This document shows positions 10,832 through 23,040 of a stretch of DNA of 64,000 nucleotides, in pieces. The DNA is from Struthidea cinerea (Eukaryota > Chordata > Aves > Passeriformes > Corcoracidae), in assembly GCA_013397865.1 (NCBI GenBank), contig VZTI01002048.1, forward strand, positions 186,001-250,000, read 5' to 3'. The first letter of the stretch is position 1, and each line of letters starts with the position of its first letter. The translations under genes and the position numbers were made by a program. The notes beneath the pieces are model-generated. The model was not told the origin of the DNA, searched no databases, and saw nothing but the letters and a program-made list of their open reading frames with translations.

Positions 10832-13043
10832 GGGTGTTTAAAGATCAAGCTAATTCTGATTTCAGATATCTCAGTTTAAATAATCAGTAGATTTTTTAAA
10901 AATCAGTTGAACAATAACAGTTTAAATAAAAATGAATTACAGGAGAGCCTCCCTTTGTACTTCACTTCTTCACTGTATAATGAAACCACACCAATTTTGC
11001 CCCTGTGTGCTAGTTGTCCGTGTGTATGTTTTCCACAAATATGGATTATTCTGTTTGAAACTGGTAAAAAAACTAAGTGATTTTTATTCATAAATTCCAA
11101 AGTTAAGGTAATTATTTTCTGTGAATTATTTGATATTATATATAGTGATTTTTATTCAATCAACTTTTGATCCTGAACCAATTGCTGAAGAATCATGACT
11201 GATACAGAAAAGATCCTATAACATGTACTTGCTTTATTACCAAATCCTCAGTCTGTTCAGCATGAACCAATATGATTAACATCTACTACTTCACTTCATG
11301 CCTCTTCACAGTTAGAATGTGTAATGCAATATTTTGCTGTGGAGAGAATGAGGATTTTTTAAAATCTTTTTGTCTTTGAACATAGCTGTTTCCATACGTG
11401 TGTAGGAGAGGAGAAACAGGATGAATGATACACAGTTGTTTCTTTTATTTTTGTGAGAACACCAGAGCAGTTTCCCAGAATAGTCTATCAATACACTACT
11501 TCTTACAGAAACCCTCAGCAGGATGCCAAAGAAACAAAACTATTAACACTGGACCTCACTCTGAGATTTAAATGAATATTTATATGTTTTGTGTTCAGAC
11601 CATAAATTGTCTTGATCATATCTTGAAATATTACTCAGGAGGTGGCTGCAAGAAACAAAGGTTGCAAAAGATTTTGACAGTAATGTCAATGACTGCAGCA
11701 ATGCAATCTCTGTATCTGTGCAGTGCATTTAATCAGTTGACCTAGAAGCACTTCACTGAAGAAATAACTGCCCTATTTAATTCAGAAACTACAGACACAA
11801 GAAAATCCATACATCAAGTCCTCTTTTGTCTGGGTTTGCATTAGAAACACATTTTTGCACAGGCACATTTTCAAGTTGCACTATTAGAAAAGCTTCTTTG
11901 TATTAACTTAAGCACTCTTTTTCAAATAGAGATAATCTCTGTTTATTTGTCATTCACTTTTGGACTTAGCACTAGAAAATAAGCTGTAGGTCTTTTTCCA
12001 CGATAGCTTTTTCATATCAGGTTATTGAAAGAATACTGATTTGCTTGAATAATTTCTTCTATTTTTCTAGCCTTCCAGTCCACGACACTGCCCTGTTCCT
12101 GACAGTTCACTCTCCACATTTATATCACAACAGTTTGCTGGTGTCTGCTTGAATAGAGATTTTTAGCATCACACTAGCTTATGATCTTCATTTTCCTTAC
12201 TTTACAATGGGGGAAGAAAGTGCTGTCTCAGAGTACAGGATGGTTTATTGGTAAATCAAATTGAAGTCCCATGATTTCCAGGCTGTTCTAACACCATCCT
12301 AAGATACAGAAAGCAGCCAATCGAGAGATCAAACAGCATTAAGAATAAACAGAATGTCAAATGGATGGATTAAGTGAAGATGTTTGATCAAGAAGACCTT
12401 TGTGCTGGACAATAGAGTCTTTTCAAGGATGCAGTTCAAATCTTCGTATGTAGATCTTGAAGAAAAAATGGTTTTCTTTAGGGTGGCAACAATCTGACCT
12501 CCTAGCAGAGCTGCAGAGACGATTTTTAGACATGTGCCAGAAGAAAAAAAAACCACAAAAAAACTTGTTTGTTGCTTTGTGTGTTTATTTTACTTACCCC
12601 TTTTTATAGATAGTTATTTCACAGTTTCAAAAGGTTACCAGCAGCATAAGATCCCCCTGGACTTCTTATAAGGAAAAAGGTGTGCTGTTTTTCAAAAGTT
12701 TCATTTTTTTGAGGACTGAAAATCTTTTAAGATAACCAAGCTGCTACTGAGGACTTAGTACAGTGTTGATAACAAGAAATGAAACCCTTTTTTTCTGACA
12801 AGCTTCTTACCTGTAACTCGTCATCAAGAGATAAATACTTCCTGCTTTTTTATCGTTTCCTTTTTAAAAATATTTACCTCTACCACAAAACACCACCACT
12901 TATGTTTATCAGAGCACTACATGACATGACAAGGCTTAGAAATAGAAGAACCAATGGAAAAAACCCAAAGACATCCAGCAGGACTTTCGTCCCCCAGGAA
13001 GGTTAATGAAGCGGCCAGAAAAAAAGCCCCAACATATGAGAAG
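10832..13043. other. Intergenic DNA, no gene recognised
   Basis: AT-rich single-copy-looking sequence. The only structure noted is the 70-bp segment at 12062-12129 that resembles 9807-9880. No convincing exon, promoter or RNA gene is seen. Confidence 0.65.
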
Positions 13044-14043
13044 TGTGCTTTTTCTTCATACTGGCTTGTATGGCACTGTGTTTTGGATTTGTGCTGGAAA
13101 CAGTGTTGGCAACTCAGGGATGTTTTCCTGAGCAGCACTCACACAGTGTCAAGGCCTTTTCTGCTCCTCACCCCAACAGCGATTTGGCTGGGCACACACA
13201 GAGAGCTGAACGGGGACACATCTGAGACAGTTGATTCCAGCTGACCCAAGGGATACCCCAGATCATATGGCATCATCCTAAGGATATAAAGCCACGAGAA
13301 GAAGAATAAAGAAGGTAATGTTTGGAGTGATGGCATTTGTTTTCCCAAGTCACTGTTATGCGTGATGGGGCCCTGCTTTCCTGGGAATAGCTGAACACCT
13401 GCCTGCCCATGGGAAGAGGGGAACAAATTCTTGGTTTTGCTTTGCTTGTGTGAACTGATGCCTGAAGAGGACACCTAAAAACAGCGTCTAGACAGGAATA
13501 AGGGAATAAGGTAGGTATTTATTTGAAAGCCCTTCAAAGGCACACCCTGGGGAGCCAGAGGCTGCTGCCCAGATGGACCCCAAGATGGACAGCAGGTCAC
13601 GAGTTCTTCACACTTTTACAGGTTTGGTCCATTTGCACATCAGGGTTAATTCTCCAGTTAAAGCTTCAGTTTAATGATGTAGTTCCCAAGCTCATCCCCC
13701 TCTTAAGATGTTGTTTTACACTTTTTGGGCCTAGGACGGTCTGAGTGTCCTTGGAGAGCAGGCCCAGAGAGGCTTTGCTATGTCTACCGAGCAGGAGAGA
13801 GCAGCAGTTAACAGGCTACAAGAAATATCAGAGTTACATACTAGGCAGTACAGGATTTGAAAAATATAAAAGTTAAAACCTGAGGCATCAGAACAGTTTT
13901 TGCATTACCTATTAAACCATCCTTATCTCAGCCCATGAGTTTTCTCACTTTTACCCTTCTGGTCCTCTCCCCTATCCTGCTGTAAGGGAGTAAGCGAGCA
14001 GCTAAAAGGGTGTTTGGTTCCCATCTGGGGTTAAACTACCACA
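13044..14043 (+). mobile_element. Solo LTR (family A) interrupted by a nested LTR
   Basis: The element begins TGTGCT and ends CCACA, and is flanked by a perfect 5-bp target duplication AGAAG (13039-13043 and 14044-14048). It has a TATAAAG box at 13285-13291 and an ATTAAA signal at 13911-13916, giving plus orientation. Without the 435-bp nested element and one 4-bp duplication it is about 560 bp, close to the 594-bp relative at 45891-46484. Next to that relative it has lost some bases just after its start. Five-base duplications are typical of ERVL-like (class III) elements, but the family name needs a library search. Confidence 0.92.
13456..13890 (-). mobile_element. Nested solo LTR (family B), antisense inside LTR A
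   Basis: This 435-bp block begins TGATGCCT and ends AGGCATCA, an inverted terminal match. It is bounded by a perfect 4-bp duplication GAAC (13452-13455 and 13891-13894). On the minus strand an AATAAA signal lies at 13523-13518, near the 3' end, which sets the orientation. Four-base duplications are typical of gammaretrovirus-like (class I) elements. Removing it with one GAAC restores the host LTR, so it inserted later than LTR A. Confidence 0.92.
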
Positions 14044-16011
14044 AGAAGAAACTTGTTTTGTCCTGGGTATTGAGATTACTAATTGATTCATAAATGAAAC
14101 TACATATTTATCAGACTATATGAAGGAAAGGTACTAAGTATTCTTGACTTAGAAAATATGAAATTGTTAAAAGATATCAGGTGTGGAGAAGAAACTTAGG
14201 AAGTTCTTACAAGAGACCTCAATTTTATAGGCAGTCTTAAAATCTTAGGGAAGCTCTTGTTCAGCATCTGTCTGTGACAGACAGGAGACATGCAAATCTG
14301 AATGAATATTTACATAAGACATCGATTTAAATTTAAGAAAACAAAAAAAGAAAAGGAGTGGGGAATTGCAGAACATAAATTGTCTGTAATTAGAACCCCA
14401 CATGTACGCTCAAGGGCAAACCACTAACTCTTGGGAACATAAAGAAACAAGGCATATTTAGAAACTAAAGTCTAGAAAATCAACAGGACACATTTGTGAA
14501 AGACTGTATAAAGGTACAATAAAATACACATCCCAGCAATATCCACCCTTTTGATAAAATTGCTCCATTTCCAAGAACATACACCATCTGCAAAAGCCTG
14601 TGGACAAAGATGAAATTCCTAATAAAAATAAAAGTACACTCTTATGCTGTAGTACACCAGTACTGACTCTAAGAACTATTCAACAAGCAGCTGTATCTAG
14701 TTGTATGAATAAACCCATGGCAATTTATGGTAATGTGCAGTTTATATGACTGTGGGACGAGCTTACAGTAAAGTCCCAAAAAGGCAACAATTGAATGACA
14801 TACCAGGGGACAATTCTTATTAGAGATTCAAGTTACTAAATATACAAGTGAAAGACAATCTTGTGTTGCAGGAATTATACAGCTGCCACCTAGTCCATGT
14901 TAGGAATTTTGCAGATGCCACGTCAACAGGGTTCAGGCCTAGGTTCCTGCCTGAAGAAGACAGGTCACCAATCTGCTGAGCAAATAATTTGGTTTTTTAT
15001 CTGACATAGAGAGGAGCTTGAGCTGTGTGGTCCAAGGAGGGATCTCTATTCCAGACCATACACCCCAACTGTACTTTGGTTGCTGGGCTGACATTTGTCT
15101 GAAAAGTTACCCCATTCCCTTAGAAATGTTTCCTTGGTTCTTAGCTTCATTCTGATTGCATCTGCCAGTTTCAGCTAGTTTTGTGGTTGCACCATTAGCT
15201 TTATCAAAAAGTTTACTCTCAGAGAGCTCTTGCAGCCTAAGGCCTCAAGTACTTTAGCTTCAAGTGCTAAGCAAGGCTATTAATCCTAACAATTCTCAAC
15301 ACTTGGAAATACACACCTTATTACTTCCTTAGGGAATGGAGCACCTAGTCCAGTGATGGAGAATATCAATCTATGAATTTTATCCACAGCTGACACAATA
15401 AAAAAGAATTCTCATAGGAGTACTGGAAAATTCATGTGTTCAGATTTCATACTTTCGTGCAGTTTCTCAGCAATCACACATACAGCACTTTTATGAACAT
15501 GTTATATGGAGACTGATTGCCCAAAGGGACAGAGAAGGACATTCTGTTTCCTGCACAACAAGTTTTGGTAAAAAAAGTCCTTAAAATTGAAATCTTCCTG
15601 AAAAATTTCAGCTGATGCCAGTGGAGCAACCCTGCTATAAAAAAGGAACACACAACAATAGATAACATACAGTGAAAGTCTAACTGAAAAAAAAAATCCA
15701 GACATAACAAAAATACTGCCTTTCTTACAGAATTTACACAAAATGTCATAAGGAAAGCAATACAGGGAAATTATGAGTAGATGTTGAAAGCTTAATGCTA
15801 AAGATAGAACAAAGTAAAGATAAGAGGCTTATGCTGTACATACAAATAACATTTAAAGGAACTTTAGGTTCATGGTCCTAAGCTGACATTTATGTTTGGA
15901 TATGCTGGAAAAAGGTGTGGATACAGAATTATTTTTTTTCTCCTGTCTACAAGTAGCAATACCAGACAATACAGCATGAAATTTTATTAGCTATAGATGT
16001 TATACTAACAG
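14044..16011. other. Intergenic DNA, no gene recognised
   Basis: About 2 kb of AT-rich sequence. A minus-strand frame of 91 codons (15749-15474) shows no family resemblance. Parts may be old retroelement debris, but nothing can be assigned. Confidence 0.6.
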
Positions 16012-16681
16012 TGAAGCAGCTGTGTCCCTGCAGCCCATGGATGTTCATGGTGGAGCAAATACCCACCTGCAGCCCATGGAAAATCCCACAGCAGAGCATG
16101 TGGATGCCCGAAGGAGGCTGTGTCAACATGGAAACAAGCCCACACTGGAGTTTGCTGGCAGGACTTGGGACCCCGCGGGTGACCCGCGATGGAGCAGTCT
16201 GTTCCTGAAGGACTGCACTCTGTAGAAGGGACCTATGCTGGGCAGTTTGTGAAGAACTGCAGATTGTGGGAAGAACTCGCAATGGAGAAGTTTATGGAGG
16301 ACTGTCTTCCATGGCAGGGACCCCACATGGGAGCAGAGAAAGACTGTGAGGAATCCTCCCCCTGAGGGGAAAGGAATTGCAGAAACAACACATGATGAAC
16401 TGAAGGGAAGAAGGGAGGGATAAGGGGAAAGATGTTTTTTAAGATTTGGTTTTATTTCTCATTAACATGAAATTAGTCTGATTTGATTGGTAATAAACTT
16501 ACTTCCTCAAGTGGCTTCTGTTTTGCTTGTGATGGTAATTGCTGAATGATGTCTCCTTGCCCTTCTTCAACCCGCAAGCTTTTTGTTATATTTTTTTCTC
16601 TCCCGGTCCAGCTAAGGAAGGGGAGTAATGGAACAGCTTTGGTGGGTACCTGGCATCCAGCCAAGATCAGCTCACCACGCA
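16012..16681. mobile_element. LTR-like repeat (family C), copy 1, 5'-truncated
   Basis: It aligns by eye with the second half of the copy at 17336-18371. Shared blocks include CTGCAGCCCATGG, GAGCAGTCTGTTCCTGAAGGA, the GGTGTTTTT/TTTATTTCTC block, GATGGTAATTG and the terminal GCCAAG...CACCAC. This block set is one I recognise as a very common avian interspersed repeat with LTR-like TG...CA ends. No target duplication is seen and its transcriptional orientation is not established. Short frames such as 16011-16208 are repeat sequence, not genes. Confidence 0.75.
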
Positions 16682-17335
16682 GCTGTAGCAACATACCATC
16701 TTCAATAAAGAGAAGAAGGAGAAATGAAACAAACTTCACTGAGAAAGCTGACTTTTGAAACCGTCAATAGTCAATCAAAGGAAGGGCTTGAGCAGAGCAT
16801 TGTGGATACACAGTCTGCAGTCCTTTCAGAAGTCTGCAGCTGGTTCACCTCTAAGCAATTGTGAGACCAAGCTCTGAAATTTGTGAAATGTTTCAAAAGT
16901 GTAGAGGACAAATGAAACCAATTCAAACATTAGTTCAGAATTCCTGGTGTATACATACACATAGATCTGCATGTATGTATTTAATTATGGTCAATACATT
17001 ATACTGGTATTGATTTATTATTACTTTGGAAGAGGGGTCTTTCTAATACAAATGATACTTTTCATAAAGAAAACTTGAAATATTTCAGAGGGTTGAAGTT
17101 TTCCTCATTTGTTAGTGTCTTAGGAAGACCTTGACTGATTCTCCTTGTGGTTAAAATACTGTCTTTTCCAGGTTACACCAGGCTGAGCTTTCATCACTCT
17201 TGCCAAAGCAGTCAGCAGGAGGAGTCGTTCATTCCCCCAGCAGACACGGTAACACCAAGCTTGCTTTTCACCTTTTCAGTGCAATCAGTAAGTCATACTT
17301 CTTAACTGGATCAGAGTAACAAAAAATAGTCTAAA
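16682..17335. other. Spacer between two family C repeats
   Basis: About 650 bp of AT-rich DNA with no recognised retroviral coding sequence. This argues that the flanking repeats are separate insertions or a heavily deleted element rather than the two LTRs of a recognisable provirus. Confidence 0.6.
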
Positions 17336-18371
17336 TGGTTCTGTTCAGTTTACTTGGCAAAGTCAGTGGGGTGAGGTGGGGGCTGCAGGGGAGGCCTCTG
17401 CAAGAAGAGTTATGGGGATGCCTCGTATGGGACACAGCTTGTTCCAGACAGTTCCAAGATGGACCCACCGCTGGCCAAAGCTGAACCTGTCAGTGGCACT
17501 GGTGGCACCTCTGTGATAACATATTTCAAGAAGTGTAACAACCACTCTACAGCAGCTGTGAGAGAGAAGAGTGAGAAAAATATGGAAAAAAATAGCCCTA
17601 CAGACACCAATGACAGCGGTGAAGGAGGGGGAGAAGGTGCTTCAGATGGTGGAGCAGAGATTCCTGTGCAGGCCCTGGAGAAGAACATGGTGGAGCAGGT
17701 TGTCCCCCTGCACCCCATGGATGACCACAGTTGAACATGTATCCACATGCAGCCCATGGAAGATCACATAAGGAGCAGCTGGGTGTGTGTGTTGAAGAAA
17801 GTTGCAGGCAGTGGAAAGCCCACGCAGGAGGAGGCTCCTGGCAGGAGCAGCTACCCAGGGCAGGAAGCCATGCTGGAGCAGTCTGTTCCTGAAGGATAGC
17901 AGCCCATTGAAAGGACCCACACTAGAGCAGTTTGTGAAGGACATGGAAGGGACATGGAGAGACATGGAAGAAAACAGCACCAGGATGAAGGACTGGCAGA
18001 GAGGAGCAGTTATGAACTGATGATGATTATCATTCTTCATGACCCTGCAGCACTCAGGAGGGAAGAAGTAGGAAGACTCAGAATGAAGGAGTGAAGTTGA
18101 GCCTGAGAAGAAGCCAGAGGGACTAAGGGGAAGGTGTTTTTAGTTTTGTCAGATTTTTTTCTCACCATTGCACTCTATTTTTAATTGACAGTAAATTCAT
18201 CTTTCCCAAGGTGAGTCTATTTTGACCATGATGGTAATAGGTGAGTCATCTCCCTGGCTTTATTCCAATCCATGAGCCTTTCCATCTTATTTTCTCATCC
18301 TGTCCTTTGAAGGAACCAAAATAAGAGAGCTGGTAGGCATCTGGCAGCAAGCCAAGGTCAAACCCACCACA
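17336..18371. mobile_element. LTR-like repeat (family C), copy 2, near full length
   Basis: About 1,036 bp running from a TG at 17336 to CACCACA at 18371. It contains the block CCAAGATGGACCCACCGCTGG and several near-repeats of a PMEDH/PMDDH-type segment (CAGCCCATGG) in its middle. It is diverged from copy 1 and lies in the same direction. Frames of up to 132 codons on both strands are by-products of the repeat. Exact ends are uncertain because no flanking duplication is visible. Confidence 0.75.
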
Positions 18372-21086
18372 GTGGGAGAACAAGAGGCCCCTATTTTACC
18401 CAGTATATGTTTTACAGTAATTTTGGCAACTCAAGGCTGCAATCCACTCCACATTATTTTCGATTCTGTAATTAGTACTAACTGCCAGCCAGTTTCTTGG
18501 AAGAAATTTGTCCTAGCATGTCCTTGAACATACAGTACTGACATAGTTCATCCAAATTAAACTTATTTTTAACTTACCTGAAAAATTTGCCTCTCAAACA
18601 GTATCACAATTCTGTGTAAACACACAACAGGTAAAGTGAAAGAGTATTTTCAATATGGTTTACACATAGCCTGAGGAAGAAAACATGACCTTCCCTAATG
18701 AACTTTAGGCATGAGCCACTCTTGTCCCTACAAATTAATACAAAATAATGACCCATATCAGAAGACATTTTGTTCCAAAGGCAAGCATGCTACAATGGGC
18801 TTTAGATATGCTTTTCTTTATTTTCAAAAATGGGTTGAGGTGTCTTCCTTCTGTCAGACAATGTTTTGTGTTAAAATGGTTTTGGCAGCTGTGATCATCT
18901 TCTTCGGACCTTTCATTTCAGCACATGGTATTCGCATTTCTGGCATACTCCACCCCCACCCCAGTTTATGGGGAGGCTCAGCTTTCAAGGGTTCATCTGC
19001 AAATTGAAGATTACTTTTTTCCCCTACTCAGGTGCAGAGCAAGCAGAATCAGGAATCTAGGGCAAGAACATTAAGTCTCATAAACTTCACAACAAAGGTA
19101 AAGGTTGCTAAGGATGTTTATGTTTAGATAATAAAAATTTCTGGATTGGAGCAACTCTTTCCTTAGAGAAGGTTAATGTAGTAAGATCACACTCTCTTTA
19201 TGAAGAAACCTTCAAGCCCTAGCAGGATTCAAAACGGAGGTTAGGATACTCTCTCTGTCTGAGGATACCTATTAGGACCTTGCATCTTTCTAATGTTAGG
19301 TCTGAATTATCAGAAGAAACAGATATTTGGATTACACTTATATGACAGAAAAATTCAGACAAGTCATCTTTTACAAAGGTTAGCAGGGAAGCTCTTATTA
19401 CAAAATGCTAGACCACTGTCTGACTTTTCAGAAGAAGGAAATTTTTACTTCCTTAAAACTGGTAAAATTACAAGAATCAGCAGTAACCATGAGGTTTAAA
19501 AAATTCTCCATCACTTAAACTTTTGACATAGCATAAAAAACCTAAGGTATTTAGAAACATTTTGTATACTTTATGTTTTCCAAGAAAAAGCCTAAAAGCC
19601 TGGAGGCAGCTGTCAAATTACAAATGAGATACTAATATCAACTTAGAGAAAGCATATCTGTGAGACAGATGTCCTCCCTATTGGAAATATATTTAAGCTG
19701 TATTCTCCTGCACCATAACCACGCAAGTTTAGCCATGCACAGAAAACTATTCTTAAAACTTTCTCAATGTTGTTTGCATGTACTTGTTCTCACTGGATTG
19801 TTAGTCTTACCACATCAATGAAATATTCATGTACAAACTGATTTTATTCAAACCAATTAAAATTCACAGCAAAATCATTTATGTATTTTAAATTTCCCAT
19901 ATTTGTAACTTGCTTTTTGTTCCCTTTTGTCTTTATTTTGCCTCTAAGCTCCATTTTTTCTATTGCTGTAATTTGTCTGTCAGTAATTCCAAAATTGTGA
20001 ACGACATAACTTTTTTCTTTTGTTTTATAGCTGCCATACAGTCACATCTGTCACTGGCCTGTCACATGGCAGAAAGGGAACTTTGTGGAGCCTGATCTTC
20101 ATATTCCAGACTCAAGGTTCAAGAATAAAAACCAGGTGCAAACCCATTTCATCCATTTTTTTCAGGAACAGCTAACAAAAACTATCCATGAATGGAACTG
20201 TAAGTGAACACAGTCCTTGAAATGTCACAAAGCTGCACTAAAAAAATGATGAGTCTCTGCCAGCATGGTCAGCCAAGGATCACAACCTCTATAGTCATGT
20301 CAGTCTCCAGAGAACTCCAATTTTACTTGTGCCAAAATTAGATAATAACAGACTTCTTAATTTCAGTCCTCTACCTGAAATAATTACACGCAGTAATGAC
20401 TTTAATGCCTTTTTTTTTCTCTCCACAGGAAGTACTTGTTAGAGGGTATTTTATTACTGCACCTATATATATCAACTCTAGTTGGTGACTTTGCATTAGA
20501 CATCTTTGCATCTGTAGTTTTGTAAGTAATCAGGGCAAAGTGAATGGAAAACAGTGAGAGCAAACAGCTGCCCCTAAAGCTTACCCAGTTCATTCTCTTA
20601 AGAGTACTGGTGTTCAGCTCTACTACTTGTACTGCGATTGCAATACTGCCATGTTTTGCAGGCAGTTTAGCAAGAGAACAAATACTTAAATTTACCTTCT
20701 GATTTATTTTTCTAATTTACACGGAAGACTAACAAGATACAGTCACTGTCTGTAATCATAAATCATTAGTAATTATAAAATGTTACTCTTCATGGGGAAA
20801 ACTAATAGGAAATCTTGCCCACTTCCCCAGATTTCCCTCTCGCACTGGAAAGTTCTCTTAACAGCCGCTGCTGGGTTTATATATGAAAGGCCTTTATGGC
20901 ATGGTGCTCCATGAACAATCAGAAGTGAATACAAAGTTCAGCCCTATAAATAACAGATACACTAGAAAACCATCTTTTCCCCTTACATCTGTCAGGACAA
21001 GGGGAAAAAGGGAGGACTGCCAAGGTAGCATGCACACACTAGTTCTTTACCCAGCACATATATACATATACATATACATATATATG

Positions 21087-21120
<34 letters not shown>

Positions 21121-21780
21121 TATTAAATATTTTCTTGACAACGTGATGATGAAAATTGGAGATCTTGCAGTCCATTCCTAAAATAAGCTGTCTGATCCAT
21201 GTGGTGATGTGTGGAGGTAATTCCCCATTCTCGTGGCAGTGTGTTCCAGTAAGAGCCTTGAAAGCTAATCTCATTTTCTTGTTACCTTCCAGCCTCTTGA
21301 TCAGTGCAGATGTGGGACCCTTCAGTACAAGCTCATGACTGGGATGAGGAATGGCCAGGAGAGTCCATTAAGTGTGCCTCCAGCTGCTAAATCAAGCTGC
21401 ATGTCAGATAATGCCGATGTGCAAGGATTTTTGGGGAATTCTGCAAGCACTGTTTGAGCTGCTGCAGGCTGCAGCATTTGGGGTTTTTTTAATGAGGCAC
21501 ATATTCTCTTTGACTTTATATTTCCTTGAAATTTAATTTTCTGTTTTCTTTCTAAGTACTTTGCTAAAATAAGGGGCTTGTCCCTAAGCTCCACCTTCAC
21601 GTTTCACAGCTCTCCAAACCACGTGGACTATGTTTATCGTCGGAGAGATAGTTGAAGGGACAAAGCGAACAAGAAATCTGAGTCTTCTTCACACTCTGCC
21701 TAGACACGTTTTACTCTTCACCGCTGCAGGTTTCGTGCACCGCTTCCCAGCCACTGCTCCCTTTCCATCCCACCCTCCCT
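18372..21780. other. Intergenic DNA upstream of GCNT1
   Basis: AT-rich sequence with one dinucleotide microsatellite (21056-21123). Frames of up to 98 codons (18711-19007) have no family resemblance. It may contain GCNT1 regulatory elements, but nothing specific can be read. Confidence 0.6.
21056..21123. repeat. TA/CA dinucleotide microsatellite
   Basis: Compound run of ATAC and TA units, then (TA)n, then (CA)n over about 68 bases. Tyr-Ile or Cys-Val repeat frames here are artefacts. Confidence 0.95.
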
Positions 21781-21789
21781 CCCGTCTGT

Positions 21790-22500
21790 CGATTTTCCCT
21801 CACGGAGTTCTTTGAAGCCCACAAGTAGCAGCAGGCGAGTCTCGGGCTGCGCGGTGCCGCCGCAGGAGCACCGACCCCGCCGGGTCCCCGCTCCCGAGCG
21901 CGCGGCTGCTACAGCCACACCGAGCACGCTCAGCGCATCCGCCCCCGCGGCACCCGGCACCCGGCGGGTGCGCGCTCCTTCGGGGCTGGGAACCACGAGA
22001 AAGCCCTTTGATCCCGTGAGCCGCAGAGGTGTTTGTCCTACGTGCGCTCCAACGTTACCGGCACGGCCGGGCGAAGCGTTAAGGCAAGCAAGAAAAGGAT
22101 AAACAAGCGCAGTTGCCACGGCTACCAAAGCACGGTGTGGGTGAGGGCGGGGCCGAGCGGGGCGCGGAGAGGCAGGGGCGGGACCCTGAGGGCGGCCGGA
22201 GCGCGGGTGGGTGGTGCCGGGAGGGGCGCGGGGCCGTGCGGAGACCCGCAGCCCAGGGTAGGACCGGCGTCCGGTTCGGGGCCGCGCCCGCAGGGGAGGC
22301 GGCCGGGCTCCCTGCCTGCCCCGGGCTGCTCCGCACCTGGGTGCTGCGGGCGGACCGGGAGCGGCGTGGTCCCGAAGCGGGTGGCAGCGCGGGCTGGCGT
22401 GGAGCATCGCTCTTCCCGGGCGCCGTACCCTGCGGAGCCTCGCAGCGCTAGTCCAGGAGCCGCGGTATCGCCGGGCAGGTGCCGCACTGGAGGGCAGGGA
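21790..22500. promoter_or_regulatory. GCNT1: CpG island, probable GCNT1 promoter and first exon
   Basis: A second sharply bounded CpG- and GC-rich block, with GC boxes (for example GGGGCGGGG around 22146), lies about 7.3 kb upstream of the GCNT1 coding exon and is the only such island near it. GCNT1 in mammals has non-coding 5' exons far upstream of its single coding exon, so this is most likely its promoter and first untranslated exon. Several possible donors exist (for instance G|GTAGGA near 22257 and CAG|GTGCC near 22475) and I cannot choose between them. The 356-codon minus-strand frame across it is a composition artefact. Confidence 0.65.
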
Positions 22501-22504
22501 GACA

Positions 22505-22800
22505 CATCTGTTGTGCATCTGTTCTTTTTTCCCTTCCTTTCCTCCCCCTTTCTTTCCTCCCCCACCTCTTTTTTCTTTCCTTACTCCTTTCCCTCTCTCC
22601 TCCTCCTTCCCCTCCTCTTTTCCCCTCTTTTTCCTCTCTCTCTTCTTCTCTTTGATTCCACTTACGACCTTTAGCATCTTTCTTGCCCTTTTCTTCTCCT
22701 TTCCCTTTTCCCCTTCCCCTACTTTTCCCCCACTACACCTCCTTTTTCTTAGTTTGTTTTGTTTCCCCACTTTCTGTCTATCTGTCACTTCTCACCCTCC
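22505..22800 (+). repeat. Polypyrimidine tract (about 300 bases of C and T)
   Basis: Nearly uninterrupted C/T on the plus strand made of short CTTT, CCTT and CTCC blocks, directly abutting the CpG island. It resembles purine/pyrimidine mirror tracts that can adopt triplex (H-DNA) structures. Long Ser/Pro/Phe-rich frames here are artefacts of the composition. Confidence 0.9.
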
Positions 22801-22986
22801 GTTTGCCTTTTCCCGCGGCAGTGCATGCAGAGAACTCGGGGCAGGCTGTTGCCCTGCGGGGGGGTGCTGGTTTGGTGTGAAATCTGTTAGCGCTAACACG
22901 GTTCAGGGCATAGGTGATGCTCCTGAGGTGCTGCAGTCGTAGGGTGTGGTGTGTGTCCCCCCCCCACCCCCCCCCAACTCACTGTA

Positions 22987-23026
22987 NNNNNNNNNNNNNN
23001 NNNNNNNNNNNNNNNNNNNNNNNNNN
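22987..23026. other. Assembly gap (40 N) between C-run and T-run
   Basis: Forty unknown bases preceded by two C9-C10 runs (about 22957-22976) and followed directly by T14. The homopolymers probably caused the gap. Confidence 0.99.
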
Positions 23027-23040
23027 TTTTTTTTTTTTTT

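Noticed and set aside
13859..13880. TATA-like sequence in the nested LTR
   Set aside because: It lies only about 20-30 bases from the 5' end of that LTR, too early to be its core promoter.
16011..18040. Several 60-132 codon ORFs sharing PMD/PME-type words
   Set aside because: The similarity comes from two copies of an LTR-like repeat, not from paralogous genes.
21718..22788. 356-codon minus-strand ORF across the second CpG island
   Set aside because: Its start is the purine strand of the pyrimidine tract (Lys/Glu/Gly/Arg) and the rest is CpG-island sequence; composition explains its length.
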